From assembly GCA_039105265.1 (NCBI GenBank), contig JAPFFF010000009.1, positions 2,666,001 through 2,730,000 on the forward strand: 64,000 nt of DNA. Reading direction: 5' to 3'. Under the pieces are notes generated by a model. The model had not been told where the DNA came from. It did no database searches and was given only the letters and a program-made list of their open reading frames with translations. Below, one piece after another: positions 22,111 to 33,947 of the stretch. Made by a program: the position numbers and the translations under genes. Within the stretch, counting starts at the first letter, position 1. The number at the start of each line of letters is the position of its first letter. Origin of the DNA: Tritrichomonas musculus. Lineage: Eukaryota; Parabasalia; Tritrichomonadida; Tritrichomonadidae.

Positions 22111-22740
22111 GAATAGCTTTGATTCTTGATTATTCGACTGTAAGTTATCTGTAGTTGAAAAAATAAAGATGAAGAGCTTTGCTTCTTGACTCTTTGACTG
22201 TAAGTGATCTACAGTTGATATAATAAAGAAGGAAGAGCTTTGCTTCTTGATTCTTTAACTGATATTGATCTGTAGTTGAAAAAATAAAGATGGAAGAGCT
22301 TTGCTTCTTGATTATTCGACTGTAAGTTATCAGCAGTCGAAGGAATAAAGATGGAAGAGCTTTGCTTCTTGACTCTTTGACTGATATTTATCTGTAGTTG
22401 AAAAACTAAAGATGGAAGAGCTTTGCTTCTTGATTATTCGACTGTAAGTTATCAGCAGTCGAAGGAATAAAGATGGAAGAGCTTTGCTTTTTAATTTCAT
22501 AACTGATATTGATCTGTAGTTGAAAAACTAAAGATGCAAGAGCTTTGCTTCTTGACTCTATAACTGATATTGATCTGTAGTTGAAAAAATAAGATGGTGA
22601 AGCTTTGCTTCTTGATTATTCGACTGTAAGTTATCTGTAGTTGAAAAAATAAAGATGGAAGAGCTTTGTTTCTTGACTCTTTGACGGTTATTGATCTGTA
22701 GTTGAAAATTAGCTTCAAAAGACGAAAGAGAGAAGTTTCT
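22111..22740 (+). repeat. 60-bp tandem repeat (arm of decayed MULE)
   Basis: About ten units of ~60 bp containing GAAGAGCTTTGCTTCTTGA and CTGTAGTTGAAAA. They alternate in the middle between CTGTAAGTTATC and CTGATATTGATC variants. More degenerate relatives continue to ~23040. The period is half that of the 120-bp arm repeat of the complete MULE. Confidence 0.8.
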
Positions 22741-23040
22741 TGAATCTTTGCTAGAACGTACTAGCCACCTCCATTTCCCACTTTGTTCACGTGGAATATG
22801 AGCAATTAAGATTCGATCTTTAATGGAGGCATGCTAATACGCGCTTTTTGAAAGATGAAAGAACTTCGTTTCTTGCATCTTTTGTATAACATGATTTTTG
22901 TAGCTGAAAAACAAAAGAAGAAAGAGCAAAGTTTCTTGAATATTAACGTTGATATTGATCTGTAGTTGAAAAACAAAAGATGGAAGAGTTACGTTTCTTG
23001 AATATTACGTTGATAGTGATCTGGAGTTGAACATTCAAAC

Positions 23041-23604
23041 GATGAAACAGTTACATTAGCACGCTTTTTTGCAAAAAAAAATAATGACGCTCTCAATTAA
23101 TATTTGTATGAGCTTTATCAAATTTTAGAACCATTTATCTTCTTAAAAAGTTGTAACAAAATTGATATATTCATTCAAAAAATAATCCAAACTTTTTCAA
23201 TGAGTGAACTTTTTGACAGTGCATGTTTTATAGGACCAATTTAAGTCGGCCTATTTTTTACACAATTTTATAATAATTGATTTGTTTTAGTCTTATTTTT
23301 TACACAATTTTTTTATTTTTGATTAAAACCTCTCAAAATTTCAGAAAATGACTTGAAATTTATTCAAATTTTAATTAAATAGAGTTCAATGAAATTACTC
23401 TAATATCTCATTAAATATTTTTATTATATTTTATATCTTATTTATATGTAATATAATTTTAATTTATAAAATTATTATTCTTATTCAAATATAATTTATT
23501 ATAAAAAATACAAGATAAATACATTTTTTTTCTTAACTTTTTATCTTTTCTAAAGATTCAAAATTTTGTTAAAATTTATTCTATTTTTCTATTTCATTAA
23601 AGAA
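23041..23604. other. Gene-free spacer
   Basis: A+T-rich spacer with GTGAACTTTTTGACAG near 23203, similar to a motif in the MULE ends. No ORF seen. Confidence 0.4.
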
Positions 23605-26126
23605 ATGTCGATTCAAGATTATATAACTAAAAGAGAAGAACTCCAAAAAACATTTATTGATTTTTTAGATGACCAAGAAACCATCCTTTTGAAATCACAC
23701 GATTTAATGATAAGTATCAATGATCCAGATATATCAGAAGACAAATATGAATTAAAAGCATTATGCTATTTGATTTGTAAAATATCGAACAATCATCATC
23801 GAACTCCTTTATTCCACAATAAAATTGATCAAATTCTTCAATTAATAGAACCAAAAATCAAAAAATTTTTGACAAATAAAGAAATCTTCAGAATTTTTAA
23901 AACTAACAAGCGAATTTTACTTTTTTTAATAAAAGAAAAATTATTAACAATAGATAAATCAATTGTTCAAACAATGAAAAAAGAAAAATATCAGAGAGCG
24001 AAATATTTTTATTTTTTTTATCCCGAAATAAAAACATTTATCGATGAAAAACAACGAGATGAAATAGAAAATGAAGTAAACAAAACCTCAAAAAATAATC
24101 CTTGCTTGTTTGAAGATATGAGAACTAAGGCTGAAAATCCAGAACCAATTTGCGAAATAATTCGAAATGATTCAATTGACGATTTCGTTTCTTATTTAAC
24201 ATTACACACAAATTCAAAAAATATGATAATAGAACCATCAATATTTGAAACAAATCCGTTTTTATATAATAGAGAATTAACTTTACTTGAATATTCGACA
24301 TTTTTTGGATCTATTCAAATTTTCAAATTTTTATTATTGAATGGAGCTAGATTAACACCATCTTTGTGGATATTTGCAATACATGGCCAAAATCCAGATA
24401 TAATTCATCTTCTTGAAGAAAAAAAGATACAACCACTTGATTGCTCCTTTAAAGAATGCTTAAAAGAGTCAATAAAATGCCATTATGTTAATATTACCAG
24501 CTATATCTTAAATTCAATTTCAGATGGCTATCAAATTGATGATTTGGACTTTTCTTCGTTAATCATTGATAATCATAATTATTCATATTTTCCAACCGAT
24601 CTTGAAAATCCGAGTATTTTTCTAGATTTGTGCAAATATAATTATGTAAATCTTGTGAAATTACTTCTTAAAACAAAGAAAATCGATGTAAACCAATCAG
24701 TCATTCATACAAATTACAATTTTCATGAAATTCCAAGATTTTTGTTTTCAATAAAGTTTCAAAATGATTTTTTTGAATCAAATTCCATTGTCAAATGATT
24801 CAATAAAATTTTATAATCAAGTTTTTTTTAATTACATTTCAAAAATAAATTTTGTTAATGAAATTTGAATTACTTTGTTTGAATATCACACCTTTGAATG
24901 TTGCCATTATGACAGGAAATATTAAAATTTTTCATTTACTTTATGAATATCCAGAGATTGATATAAATATCGCATCAATTCAAATAATATTTTATTTTAA
25001 TATCATTATCAATTATTTTTTTGTTAAATATAATTCCAAAATCAATTGTTTTTCATCGAATTTCAAATCAAACTCCATTTTTCATAAAGTTACATATTAT
25101 ATATTTTAATCATGACATTTTACAACATTGATTTAAATGAGATTCAAAATCCACTTTTTGAATGTAATTTTAAAATCATTTTTTTTTAACATAATTTCAA
25201 ATATTTTTTGTGAATTGATGAAATTAAAATAAAAATATATTAATAGAGCACCATTATCTTTAGCAATAGAGAAAGGATACCTTGACATTTTCAACCTTTT
25301 GTTATCAAATGTAAACATTGAAATAAACGAATCAATTTTTTCTAAATGCAAACAATTGAAAGAAATCACAATTCCACCACATATAAAAACAATTGGTGAA
25401 AATGCATTTTTTGGATGCACATCTTTAAAAAAAGTTGAATTTAAATCGGCAATTGAAAAAATTGAAAGTGGAACTTTTTGTGGGTGTTCAGCTTTGGATG
25501 AAATAACAATTCCTCCAACTGTAACTTCGATTGGAGACTTTGCTTTTAGTGGTTGCTCGTCGTTAAAGAAACTGTCGGTCCCACCATCCGTCAAAACAAT
25601 CGGATCTCATGCTTATGAAGAATGCTCATCATTTATTGAAATAATAATTCCTGAAACAATAAAAGAAATTGGAGATTACGCTTTTAGTAAGTGCTCGAAA
25701 CTGAATAAAGTAACAATTCTTTACAAAATGACTACAATTCCGAAATACATATTTAGTGAATGCGAATCATTGACATATATTGATATTCCATCAACAGTGA
25801 CTTCTATTGATCATGGATCATTCAATCGCTGTATCTCCTTGAAGCAAATAACAATCCCAAACTCAGTTAAAAAAATTGGTCATTGCGCTTTCCAAGAATG
25901 CGTTTCATTAAATCAAATATCAATTCCTAATTCAGTAATATCGATTGGATCACAGGCATTCGCGAATTGTACCTCATTAACACACCTTTCTATTCCTGAT
26001 TCTATAAAATCAGTAGGCAAATTAGCTCTAGCAGGTTGCACTTCACTCCAATCACTAACAATACCTTCGCATATCCCAATTGATATGCTTTCATTAAAGA
26101 AAAATGTTGAAATTACAGTAATTTAA
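23605..26126 (+). pseudogene. Ankyrin (DUF3447-like) plus BspA leucine-rich-repeat gene, broken in the middle
   Basis: The likely start is the internal ATG at 23605 (MSIQDYITKREELQK), the usual N-terminus of the trichomonad ankyrin family; the in-frame ATG at 23566 adds an unusual hydrophobic lead. The first ORF stops at 24798 after ankyrin-like units (TLLEYSTFFGSIQIFKFLL). Another ankyrin unit (TPLNVAIMTGNIKIFHLLY) sits in the ORF at 24852-25109. A third frame begins ~25234 with APLSLAIEKGYLDIFNLLL and runs straight into about ten BspA-type LRR_5 repeats (EITIPPHIKTIGENAFFGC and similar) to 26126. That last part has no ATG of its own before residue ~150. The pieces look like one ankyrin-LRR fusion with at least three breaks between 24790 and 25235. 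No trichomonad-type intron signals are seen there. The LRR part may mediate binding; no signal peptide or anchor is visible. Confidence 0.75.
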
Positions 26127-26781
26127 TAAATAATGATTTGAAATTAAAAATTTTTGAGAACATTTTATCAAAAAGTTTATGAATAAAAAACAAAAATTAG
26201 GACATTCCTATTCATTGGCTTGCATTTTTAATATTTTATAAAAGCTTTTAAAATCACAACAACTGATCCATTATAAATTATAATGGACAATCTCCATTTC
26301 CCAAAAAAAAAAAAAAAAAAAAAAAAAAAATAATCTCAAATGAAAAGAATTCCTAAAAAGAGACAAACGTTAGATATTGATTTTATTTAAATAAAAAAAA
26401 AAGATTATAAATCATCAACCTCATTATAGAAATTCCAATAAATATCTATAAATTTATCTTCTTTATTTGATTTATGATATTTTCCTTGCTTATTAATTCC
26501 AATTTTACCCACATTTTTATCTTGAAATAAAGGATTATCGTATCATTTAAAAATAAATTCAAAAAGTTGCATTTTTTTGTGAGCAACGCAGCAACCACCT
26601 CACTAGAATACTATCTAACGTTATTTTCTCAGGACAAATAATATTTATAATAAAATATTATAAATATTATAGAGTGGTCGAAAAAATATAGAAAAAATAT
26701 TTATTATTTCAAATGTGATGCCAGGAATCAATTCGCTATACAAGGTCCTTGTAACAAGGATACCAATTCAAAAATATTCAC
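26127..26781. other. Spacer with a long poly(A) tract
   Basis: It holds a run of about 26-28 A near 26305. The missing N-terminus of the following Pmp-like gene may have lain in its last 200 bases, but I cannot trace it. Confidence 0.4.
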
Positions 26782-29700
26782 ATGTATTGCTATACTAAAA
26801 ATTTTTTTCAAATTAAAACAGAGCATAATACCACTCTTTTATATTTTTCTAATACAAATATTGATTTAATTGATAATACTTTCAATGATTGCACAGTCAG
26901 ACAACACTTTATCCATTGCAACAGTGATTCCAAAAATGAAATAAAAATGATTTCAAACAAATTTTTAAACTGCCACCATAAAGAATAAAACAATTTTACA
27001 GAAATTCTTTCATCTAATTATCATAAAAATGATATCGAATATAATATAATTTCTTTTGAAAATCATGATAAGTCATCAGGAAGAGCATTTTATATCAAAT
27101 TTCACAAAGGCTGTAAAATAATTGGCAATCATATCACGAATGCCAATTTTGGCCCAACCAAATATACAGATTTAACGGTTAAAGGATGCACATTCAATAA
27201 TATTTCTTCGAAATGTGCTGGTGGTGCAATTTATTTCAATTCAATTGGCAGAGAACTCATTGTTGAAAGATGTCGTTTTATTTTTGCACAATATTATAAA
27301 GATGGCAATAATAATGTTCCAACCGAAATAACAATTACAGACACTTCTTTCTCAAATACTCAATCATATCAAGGTGGCGCAATTTTTGTTGAACGTGACA
27401 CTCCTTCAAATTTGGATGTCAAAAGCATTAGCTGTAGTTTTACAGATACAAATGCTATTTCAAATGGTCATTCAATTTATATTGACCGTTCAACTTCTGA
27501 TCATATTTCAATTGATAGTTGTAAATGCATTGATTGCGGTTTTAATTCTAAAACTTATTCTATCGTTCTCGACATTTCAAAACTTGACTTCACTAATAAT
27601 GAAATAATTTTTACAGATTCAGAGAAAAGTTGCGGTTGTATTGAATTAGTACAAATCGGTGAACATGTTTTTGATGGAAATTTGTTCAAAAATGCATATA
27701 ACGATAATAGCATTTGGAATTCAGCTGGAATTAATGCTGCAATTAGAAATGATTTGACTTCATTAATAATTAAAAATAACGTTTTTGATCAAATGAGAGG
27801 AAATACTCAAGGAAGATGCTTTTGCATTGTCAATAAGGGCGAAAATAACCAAAATATACAAGTTAAAAATAACACAGTACAAAATTGCCCACCAGGCCGT
27901 GCTTTATTAAAAATATGGTCTCAAACCAAAATCGAAAATTTCAAAATTGATTCATGCAAGTTTGATAATAACTCAGTTACTGACTGTTTTGAATCAATTG
28001 GACCAACATCTCATTTTTGGTTTGAAAATACGTTCAGTGGTGATAATATAGAACCATTCGATCTTACCATCGAAAGCTGTTCTTTTGAAGCAAATGTAAA
28101 TCAAAATAAAGGCGGAGGCTTGAGTTATGGTAAGACTAAGTATACAGCAAACATAAAGCTCATTTTGAACAGGTGCAACTTTTCAGATAATTATGCAAAG
28201 GAAGGCGGAGGAGAATTAAACTTACAAACATACCAAGGCTGCGAGATCAATTACTGTGAATTTAAAAAAAACAAATCTGATGATGGAAGTGGATCAATCT
28301 ATATTGAGACTGATTTCGAATGCAAAAAAAAAAAAAAAAAAAAAAAAAATGATGAAAATGACGATATAAATGCTGTAGTACCACTTCCAAGCACAATAAA
28401 TTCATATGTTTCGATTACCAACAGTATTTTTGAAGATGATGCTGGAAAAAGTGGTAATTCAATTAATATTCAAAATTCAAATATTATTCAAATTGACATT
28501 TTACAATGCAATTTTAATAATTGTGGAACAAATGACGATGTGATTTCAATACAATCAAACGTGCAACTTAACAATATTCAGAATTGTACTTTCACTTATA
28601 CAACTGAACAAACATCAAGTGGCATTTATTGTTTCCATGACAAAGTAAAGTTGATCGGAAACACTTTTCAAAATTTTAAAGCAACTGCTGTTCGTTTTCC
28701 ATGTGAACAATCAGATGAACCATTTGAATTCATTGAGAATAAATTTATTAATTGTCAGAACTGTCATGCTTTTTACATTGAAAAAGTTGCTCCATATTTG
28801 ATTATTTTCAAGGAAACACTCCTTTATTTTTTATCAAATTAAATGATATTATTAATTCATTTACTTTTGATAATATTTCATTTACTAATTTTAATATTGA
28901 TTCAAGCTTTGATGGAATTGGTTTCGATCTAAGCCATGAAAGTGATAAAGTTTTATTGACTTTAATTTTAAAGGATTGCGTTTTCATTAATAAAATAAAT
29001 ACACAATTTGGTGGAACTCTTATATTTGACACAAATAGAAAGTCTAATTATATAATTCTATCTTTATAAAGATGCTACTTTATCAAGAATCATAATGAAG
29101 AGAAAGGAAGCTCTCTTTACTTAAATAATAAAACCGAAATAACAAATAACGAATGCTATTTTCAAAAGAACTCATTCTCAAACAATGGCATTATTTGCAT
29201 TGAACAAAATTACGAAAAAGATGTAACGGTTTCATCAATATCAATATTAAATTGTCATTTTCATCTAAAAGAAGGGAAAGAATCCTCTATTTACATAGCA
29301 TCAGGCCAAACAAAAACATTAAAAATTGAATCATGTTCATTTGAAGAAGATAAAGGTGCAATTAGTATCAATGTGTTCAATAATCAAATTGAACTTCTAT
29401 ACAATAATTTTTCCAGATCTAATGAAAAAGTGGCTTTAATAATTAATGCACCAACTAAATCAGAAAATACTCTAACAGTTAAATATTGTGTCTTTGATTG
29501 CGCTTCATTAAATATAAAATGTTTTGATATCTTGGTTAACACAAGATATATCACTTTTAATAACAACGTTGATCAGAATAATAAAGGAAATGGATATGAT
29601 AATTATTTCGGTTCAATAGACTGTAATGACGAAATTGTTACTTTTGAAATATCAAATCTAACATTTATTAACAATACATGCAAAAGCTCATATGGAGATG

Positions 29701-32700
29701 GATCTGGACTTCAATTGAAGAGGATTCAACAAATAACTTTTGATGAATGCGTATTTATTAATAATATGGCACAACAAGATACTTCAATGAGTCGGCCAAC
29801 CAAAGGATCAAGTCAATATTTTAATGGCGATGGAGGTGGTCTTCAAATTGGTTATTTTTGCACTTTTAATGAAGTAAATATACTTTTCCAAGATTGCAAA
29901 TTTATAAATAATAGTGCTCATCGTCATGGAGGAGCAATTGCAATACAAACCATTGGACTAGTTAAAATAACACGATGTTTATTTGAAAACAATAAACTAA
30001 CTATCATTTAGAGTCATCCGAATTATTGATTGAGAATCACTTTGATAAGAAAACTGAAGGGAGAGGAGGAGCTATATACATCAATCCATCTTATGAATAT
30101 GAAGACAGCACGTGCAGATCACCAACTCATTTCATGACAAGTGTTGACATAACCAATTGTGAATTCAGGAATAATAACGCTTATGATGGCTATGCCATGT
30201 ATTTTGAAAGTGATGATCCTGGTTCAACTTTTGCTATTGGCATTTATGATAATGTCTTCACAGATAACTATAATGAAAAAAATCATAATGATGATGAATA
30301 TTCAATTTATGGAGCTGTTATTACTACTGAAATTAATAAAATAACTGAAGAACAGGTAAGCAAAGATAATATCTTTAATTATACTATTGTTAATCATTAT
30401 GGGAAGACACCATCAAAAGAATTCACTCAATCTGATGCATTTACGAAATCAAATCCATTTCCATCTTATCACTTTACTGGATCTGAGTTGTTCTCTCCAT
30501 CTTTGAAGTTCTCAAAATCAAATGATTTTTCCCCTTCAAATGATTTCACAGCATCAAGAATTAAGACACCAACGCCAACTCAAGAATTCACTGCTTCAAA
30601 TTGATTTTCTGTATCAGATCATTTTACAAATTCAAAGGAATTTTCTGGATCAAGTCACTTCACTAGATCTGAGTTGTTTTCAAAGTCTGGTCAGTTCTCT
30701 AAATCAACTTTCTTCTCTAGATCAAGTTTGTTTACACAATCAGAATTTTTCTCGAATTCGAAACAATTCTCTTTATCAAATCAATTCACCAAATCTGGCA
30801 TATTTTCTTATTCAATGCAATTTTCAAATTCTAAACAGTTTTCTAAGTCAGATTTGTTTTCACAATCCGTCTTTTTCTCAAAATCGAAACAGTTTTCTGA
30901 ATCAAATCAATTCACTAAATCTGATTCTTTCTCTTTTTCAAAAGAATTTTCAAATTCGAATCTGTTTTCTAATTAAGATTTATTCTCAAAATCAGATCTA
31001 TTTTCTCATTCTGACTTTTTCTCAAATACAAAGCATTTTTCTGAATCAATTCATTTCACTGAATCTGAAATATTTTCTGTTTCAAATCTTTTTTCAAATT
31101 CAGATTCATTTTCTAAATCAGATTTATTTTCAAAGTCAGGTTTATTTTCTCAATCTGTCTTTTTCTCAAATTCTAGACAGTTTTCAGAATCAAATCAATT
31201 CACAAAATCTGACTCATTCTCTTTTTCAACAGAATTTTCAAATTCTTATTTATTCTCAAATTCAAAGCAATTTTCATCAACCGACAAATTTTCAAACTCA
31301 AATTTATTTTCAAATACAAACTTATTTTCTGAATCACACCAGTTCTCCAAATCTGACTTGTTTTCAATTTCAAACAAGTTTTCGAAATCTGATTTGTTCA
31401 CTCTTTCTAATCAGTTCTCAAAATCACTTGGATTCTCTAATTCAAAACAATTTTCTTCATCTAAAGAATTCACCAAAACCGGCGAGTTTTCAATTTCGAA
31501 TGCGTTTTCAATGTCGACTAAATTCTCTAGCTCTGGCTTGTTTACATATTCAAATCAGTTCACTCAATCTGGCTTATTCGCCAAATCAGCTGGATTCTCA
31601 AAAACAGAATTGTTTAGTAAATCTGATTCATTTAGTCTTTCAGATGGATTCACATCAGCATTTCAATTTAGTAAATCAAAACCGTTTTCTGAATCAAACG
31701 CATTTTCAAGTTCGAAACAATTCAGTTCAACAAATTTGTTTACACAATCTGATGAGTTTTCAAAAACAACTCAATTCAGTCTTTCTTAGTCGTTTTCAAA
31801 ATCAAACGATTTCTCGAATTCAGCCAAATTCAGCACCTCCAGCTATTTCTCACAGTCAAATGATTTCACAAAGACAAATATTTTCAGTCAAACTGAACAT
31901 TTTTCTCAATCGGGAGACTTTTCTAAATCAAATCAATTCAGTCAGTCAGACTTGTTTTAAAATCAAATGACTTTTCAAATTCAGCACAATTTAGCAAATC
32001 CAAAAAATTAACACTAACAAATCAGTTCACTGAAACAAATCAATTTTCTCGAACAACAGCATTCTCCAATTCAGATCACTTCAGTGAAACAAACACCTTT
32101 TCTATATCAAATGACTTTTCGTTAAGTGAAAAGTTTTTAATATTGAATAAATTCCGTAATTCATATTCATTCACTCTCTCAAATGATTTTTCTGTTTCCA
32201 ATAAATTCAGCCAATCAGGCTCATTCTCAAAAACGAATGATTTCAGTGGTTCCAATTCATTCACACCAGAATTCACTCACCTCTTTTCACAATCGATTTT
32301 ATTTAGTAATTCTGATGCATTTTCAAAATCCAACTTTTTCAGTAAATCTGAAACATTCAATCCAACAGGTCACTTCACCACATCAAAACTATTTAGTAAA
32401 AGTAATTTGTTCTCAAAGACAAGTCACTTCACAGAAACCAAATCATTCACATATTCATATCACTTCACAACATCAAAACTATTCACAAAATCAAATGATT
32501 TTTCAAACACATTCAAAGAAACAACCAGATTCTCACAATCCAATGGATTTTCAGAATCATTCGCATTCAGTATGTCCATTCCATTTGAAAACAAAGAACC
32601 TAAATGCATTTTGTATAAAGATGATGTCGAGAATTTATTAGATGAATGTAACTTTTCTATAAATGAAGGAAAGAATGCATTAATCAAAGTTATTTCGACC

Positions 32701-33600
32701 AATTTCACACATATGTAAAAAGACAGTACAAATGGAACAGCAATTCATATTGATAATTGTGGTCTTGAATGCAACAGAACTTTGTTCATTGATTGTGTTA
32801 CTTCAGAAGGTTGTGGAGGTGCAATTTAAATACGAAACACTTTTGATGTTTTCCACAACATCACATTTGAAGATCTCACATTTATAAGCTGCAAGGCAAT
32901 TTGTGGCGGAGCTGTCTTTGTCCATTCAGATAAAGAAGAAAGCGAGGTTTTAATTCGAAATTGCACTTTTCTACGAAACGAAGTACACAGAAAAAGAGCT
33001 TCAAATGGAATCAACCTTTTTGGTGGAAGCGCTATTTATTTGGTAGCTCATGATTCAAACATGATTGGCTGCCCGTTTAAAGAAAATATTGGCTCAGGCG
33101 GCTGCGTGAAAATTCAGCCAATTGTTCATAAAAATAAAAGAATTCATGCACTCGAAATGGATCAAAAGCCGATAAGAATTTCTGGCTGCAATTTCGAAAT
33201 TAAGAAAGAATCAGAAAGTTCGATCTTTTATGAAAATGACGAAAAAGAAATCGAAATAATTGAATGCAACTTCAAAGGAAAACTTAAAAAAGGATCTCAT
33301 TACATTGATGGAAATATCGCAGATAAAGATAAACTACAAGTTAAAAATTGTATATTTGAATCAAATATTTCAGTTCATTTTGAATCAACCAACAATAAAA
33401 CATTCAAAAAATATATGATGAAGAAATCACTTCAGAATTTGACAAAAGTTTTCATTTGTGTTTTCGTTTTTGTATTAGTTTTTATCTTAATGATAATCAA
33501 ATTGGTCAAAAAACGGTTTTACAATGAAAATATCATTGAATCCTTAGAATCTGAAGATTTATCAAATAATCAAGAGAACTCATTATTGAATGATTTATGA
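26782..33600 (+). pseudogene. Pmp-like beta-helix surface protein with hexapeptide stalk, broken
   Basis: About 6.8 kb reads as one large protein. The N-terminal ~1,200 residues have the Pmp signature motifs GGA-I and F-x-x-N many times (CAGGAIYFN near 27220, YQGGAIFVE near 27370, FINNSAHRHGGAIAIQ near 29910, GRGGAIYINP near 30060), as in the polymorphic membrane protein family of chlamydiae and trichomonads. A stalk of F-[ST]-x-S-x-x repeats follows (30411-32590), then more beta-helix, one membrane helix (VFICVFVFVLVFILMIIKL, ~33450-33505) and a ~30-residue acidic tail ending LLNDL. Start methionine and signal peptide are not visible. The frame changes near 28830, 30010 and 31955, with about seven in-frame stops (for example 26986, 29067, 30602, 30973, 31787, 32716, 32827). 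It is therefore a pseudogene, unless the assembly is poor here. An intact version would be an adhesin-like surface protein. Confidence 0.8.
30411..32590 (+). repeat. 18-bp coding repeat: hexapeptide F-[ST]-x-S-x-x
   Basis: About 120 degenerate units, each six codons: Phe, Ser/Thr, variable, Ser, then two variable residues (as in FSKSTF FSRSSL FTQSEF). Phe and Ser are strongly kept while the DNA is degenerate, so the peptide rather than the DNA was selected. The periodicity carries on through several in-frame stops and one frame change, so selection has stopped only recently. It forms the stalk between the beta-helix and the membrane anchor. Confidence 0.8.
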
Positions 33601-33945
33601 ATTCAAAACAAATAATTCAAATTCATAAATCTTACATTATCATTCAAAAAATAACAATACATAGAAGAAAGTTTTTGTTCATTTGATTGTCATTCAGAGT
33701 AAAACTTGCAAAAGAATTTTTTTTTATCTCTTAATAAAAAAATACTTAAATCATTATTCATTCTTTATTTAAAATTTTTATTTTTAATTGATTTCTTTAT
33801 TTATTTGAATATTAGATTATCACCAATTCATTCATGGAAATTTGCATTAATATCTTATATACTATTTTTCATTGTTTTGATTGTTGATATTCTTCTCTAT
33901 CATATATTCCAATTCGACCAAATAATATTTTATATGGTTCTTAAT
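33601..33945. other. 3' spacer of the Pmp-like gene
   Basis: A+T-rich. A hydrophobic 85-codon frame (33706-33963) crosses into the next transposon and is not supported as a gene. Confidence 0.4.
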
Positions 33946-33947
33946 TA

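Larger units (their letters stand above)
19350..23040 (-). mobile_element. Decayed MULE (Mutator-like) with 60-bp repeats in its arm
   Basis: A minus-strand MULE transposase lies between repeat-bearing flanks. One unit of the flanking repeat is found inverted at ~19353-19420 (left), and about ten or more units lie at ~22111-22740 (right), decaying to ~23040. So the element had inverted arms like the complete MULE at 45709. Outer ends and a target duplication could not be found; the coordinates are approximate. Confidence 0.6.

Noticed and set aside
22497-22718. 73-codon minus frame
   Set aside because: Translation of the 60-bp array in the arm of the decayed MULE.
22111-22740. CRISPR-like array
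   Set aside because: The 60-bp units are contiguous with no unique spacers, lie in a transposon arm, and the genome is eukaryotic.
24852-25109. Separate 85-residue gene
   Set aside because: Its ankyrin unit continues the upstream gene and is followed by another in a new frame, so it is a piece of the broken ankyrin-BspA gene.
30522-31970. 482-codon frame (Gln/Leu/Ser-rich)
   Set aside because: It is the out-of-frame shadow of the hexapeptide repeat; the other frame has the kept Phe/Ser pattern and joins the Pmp-like domains.
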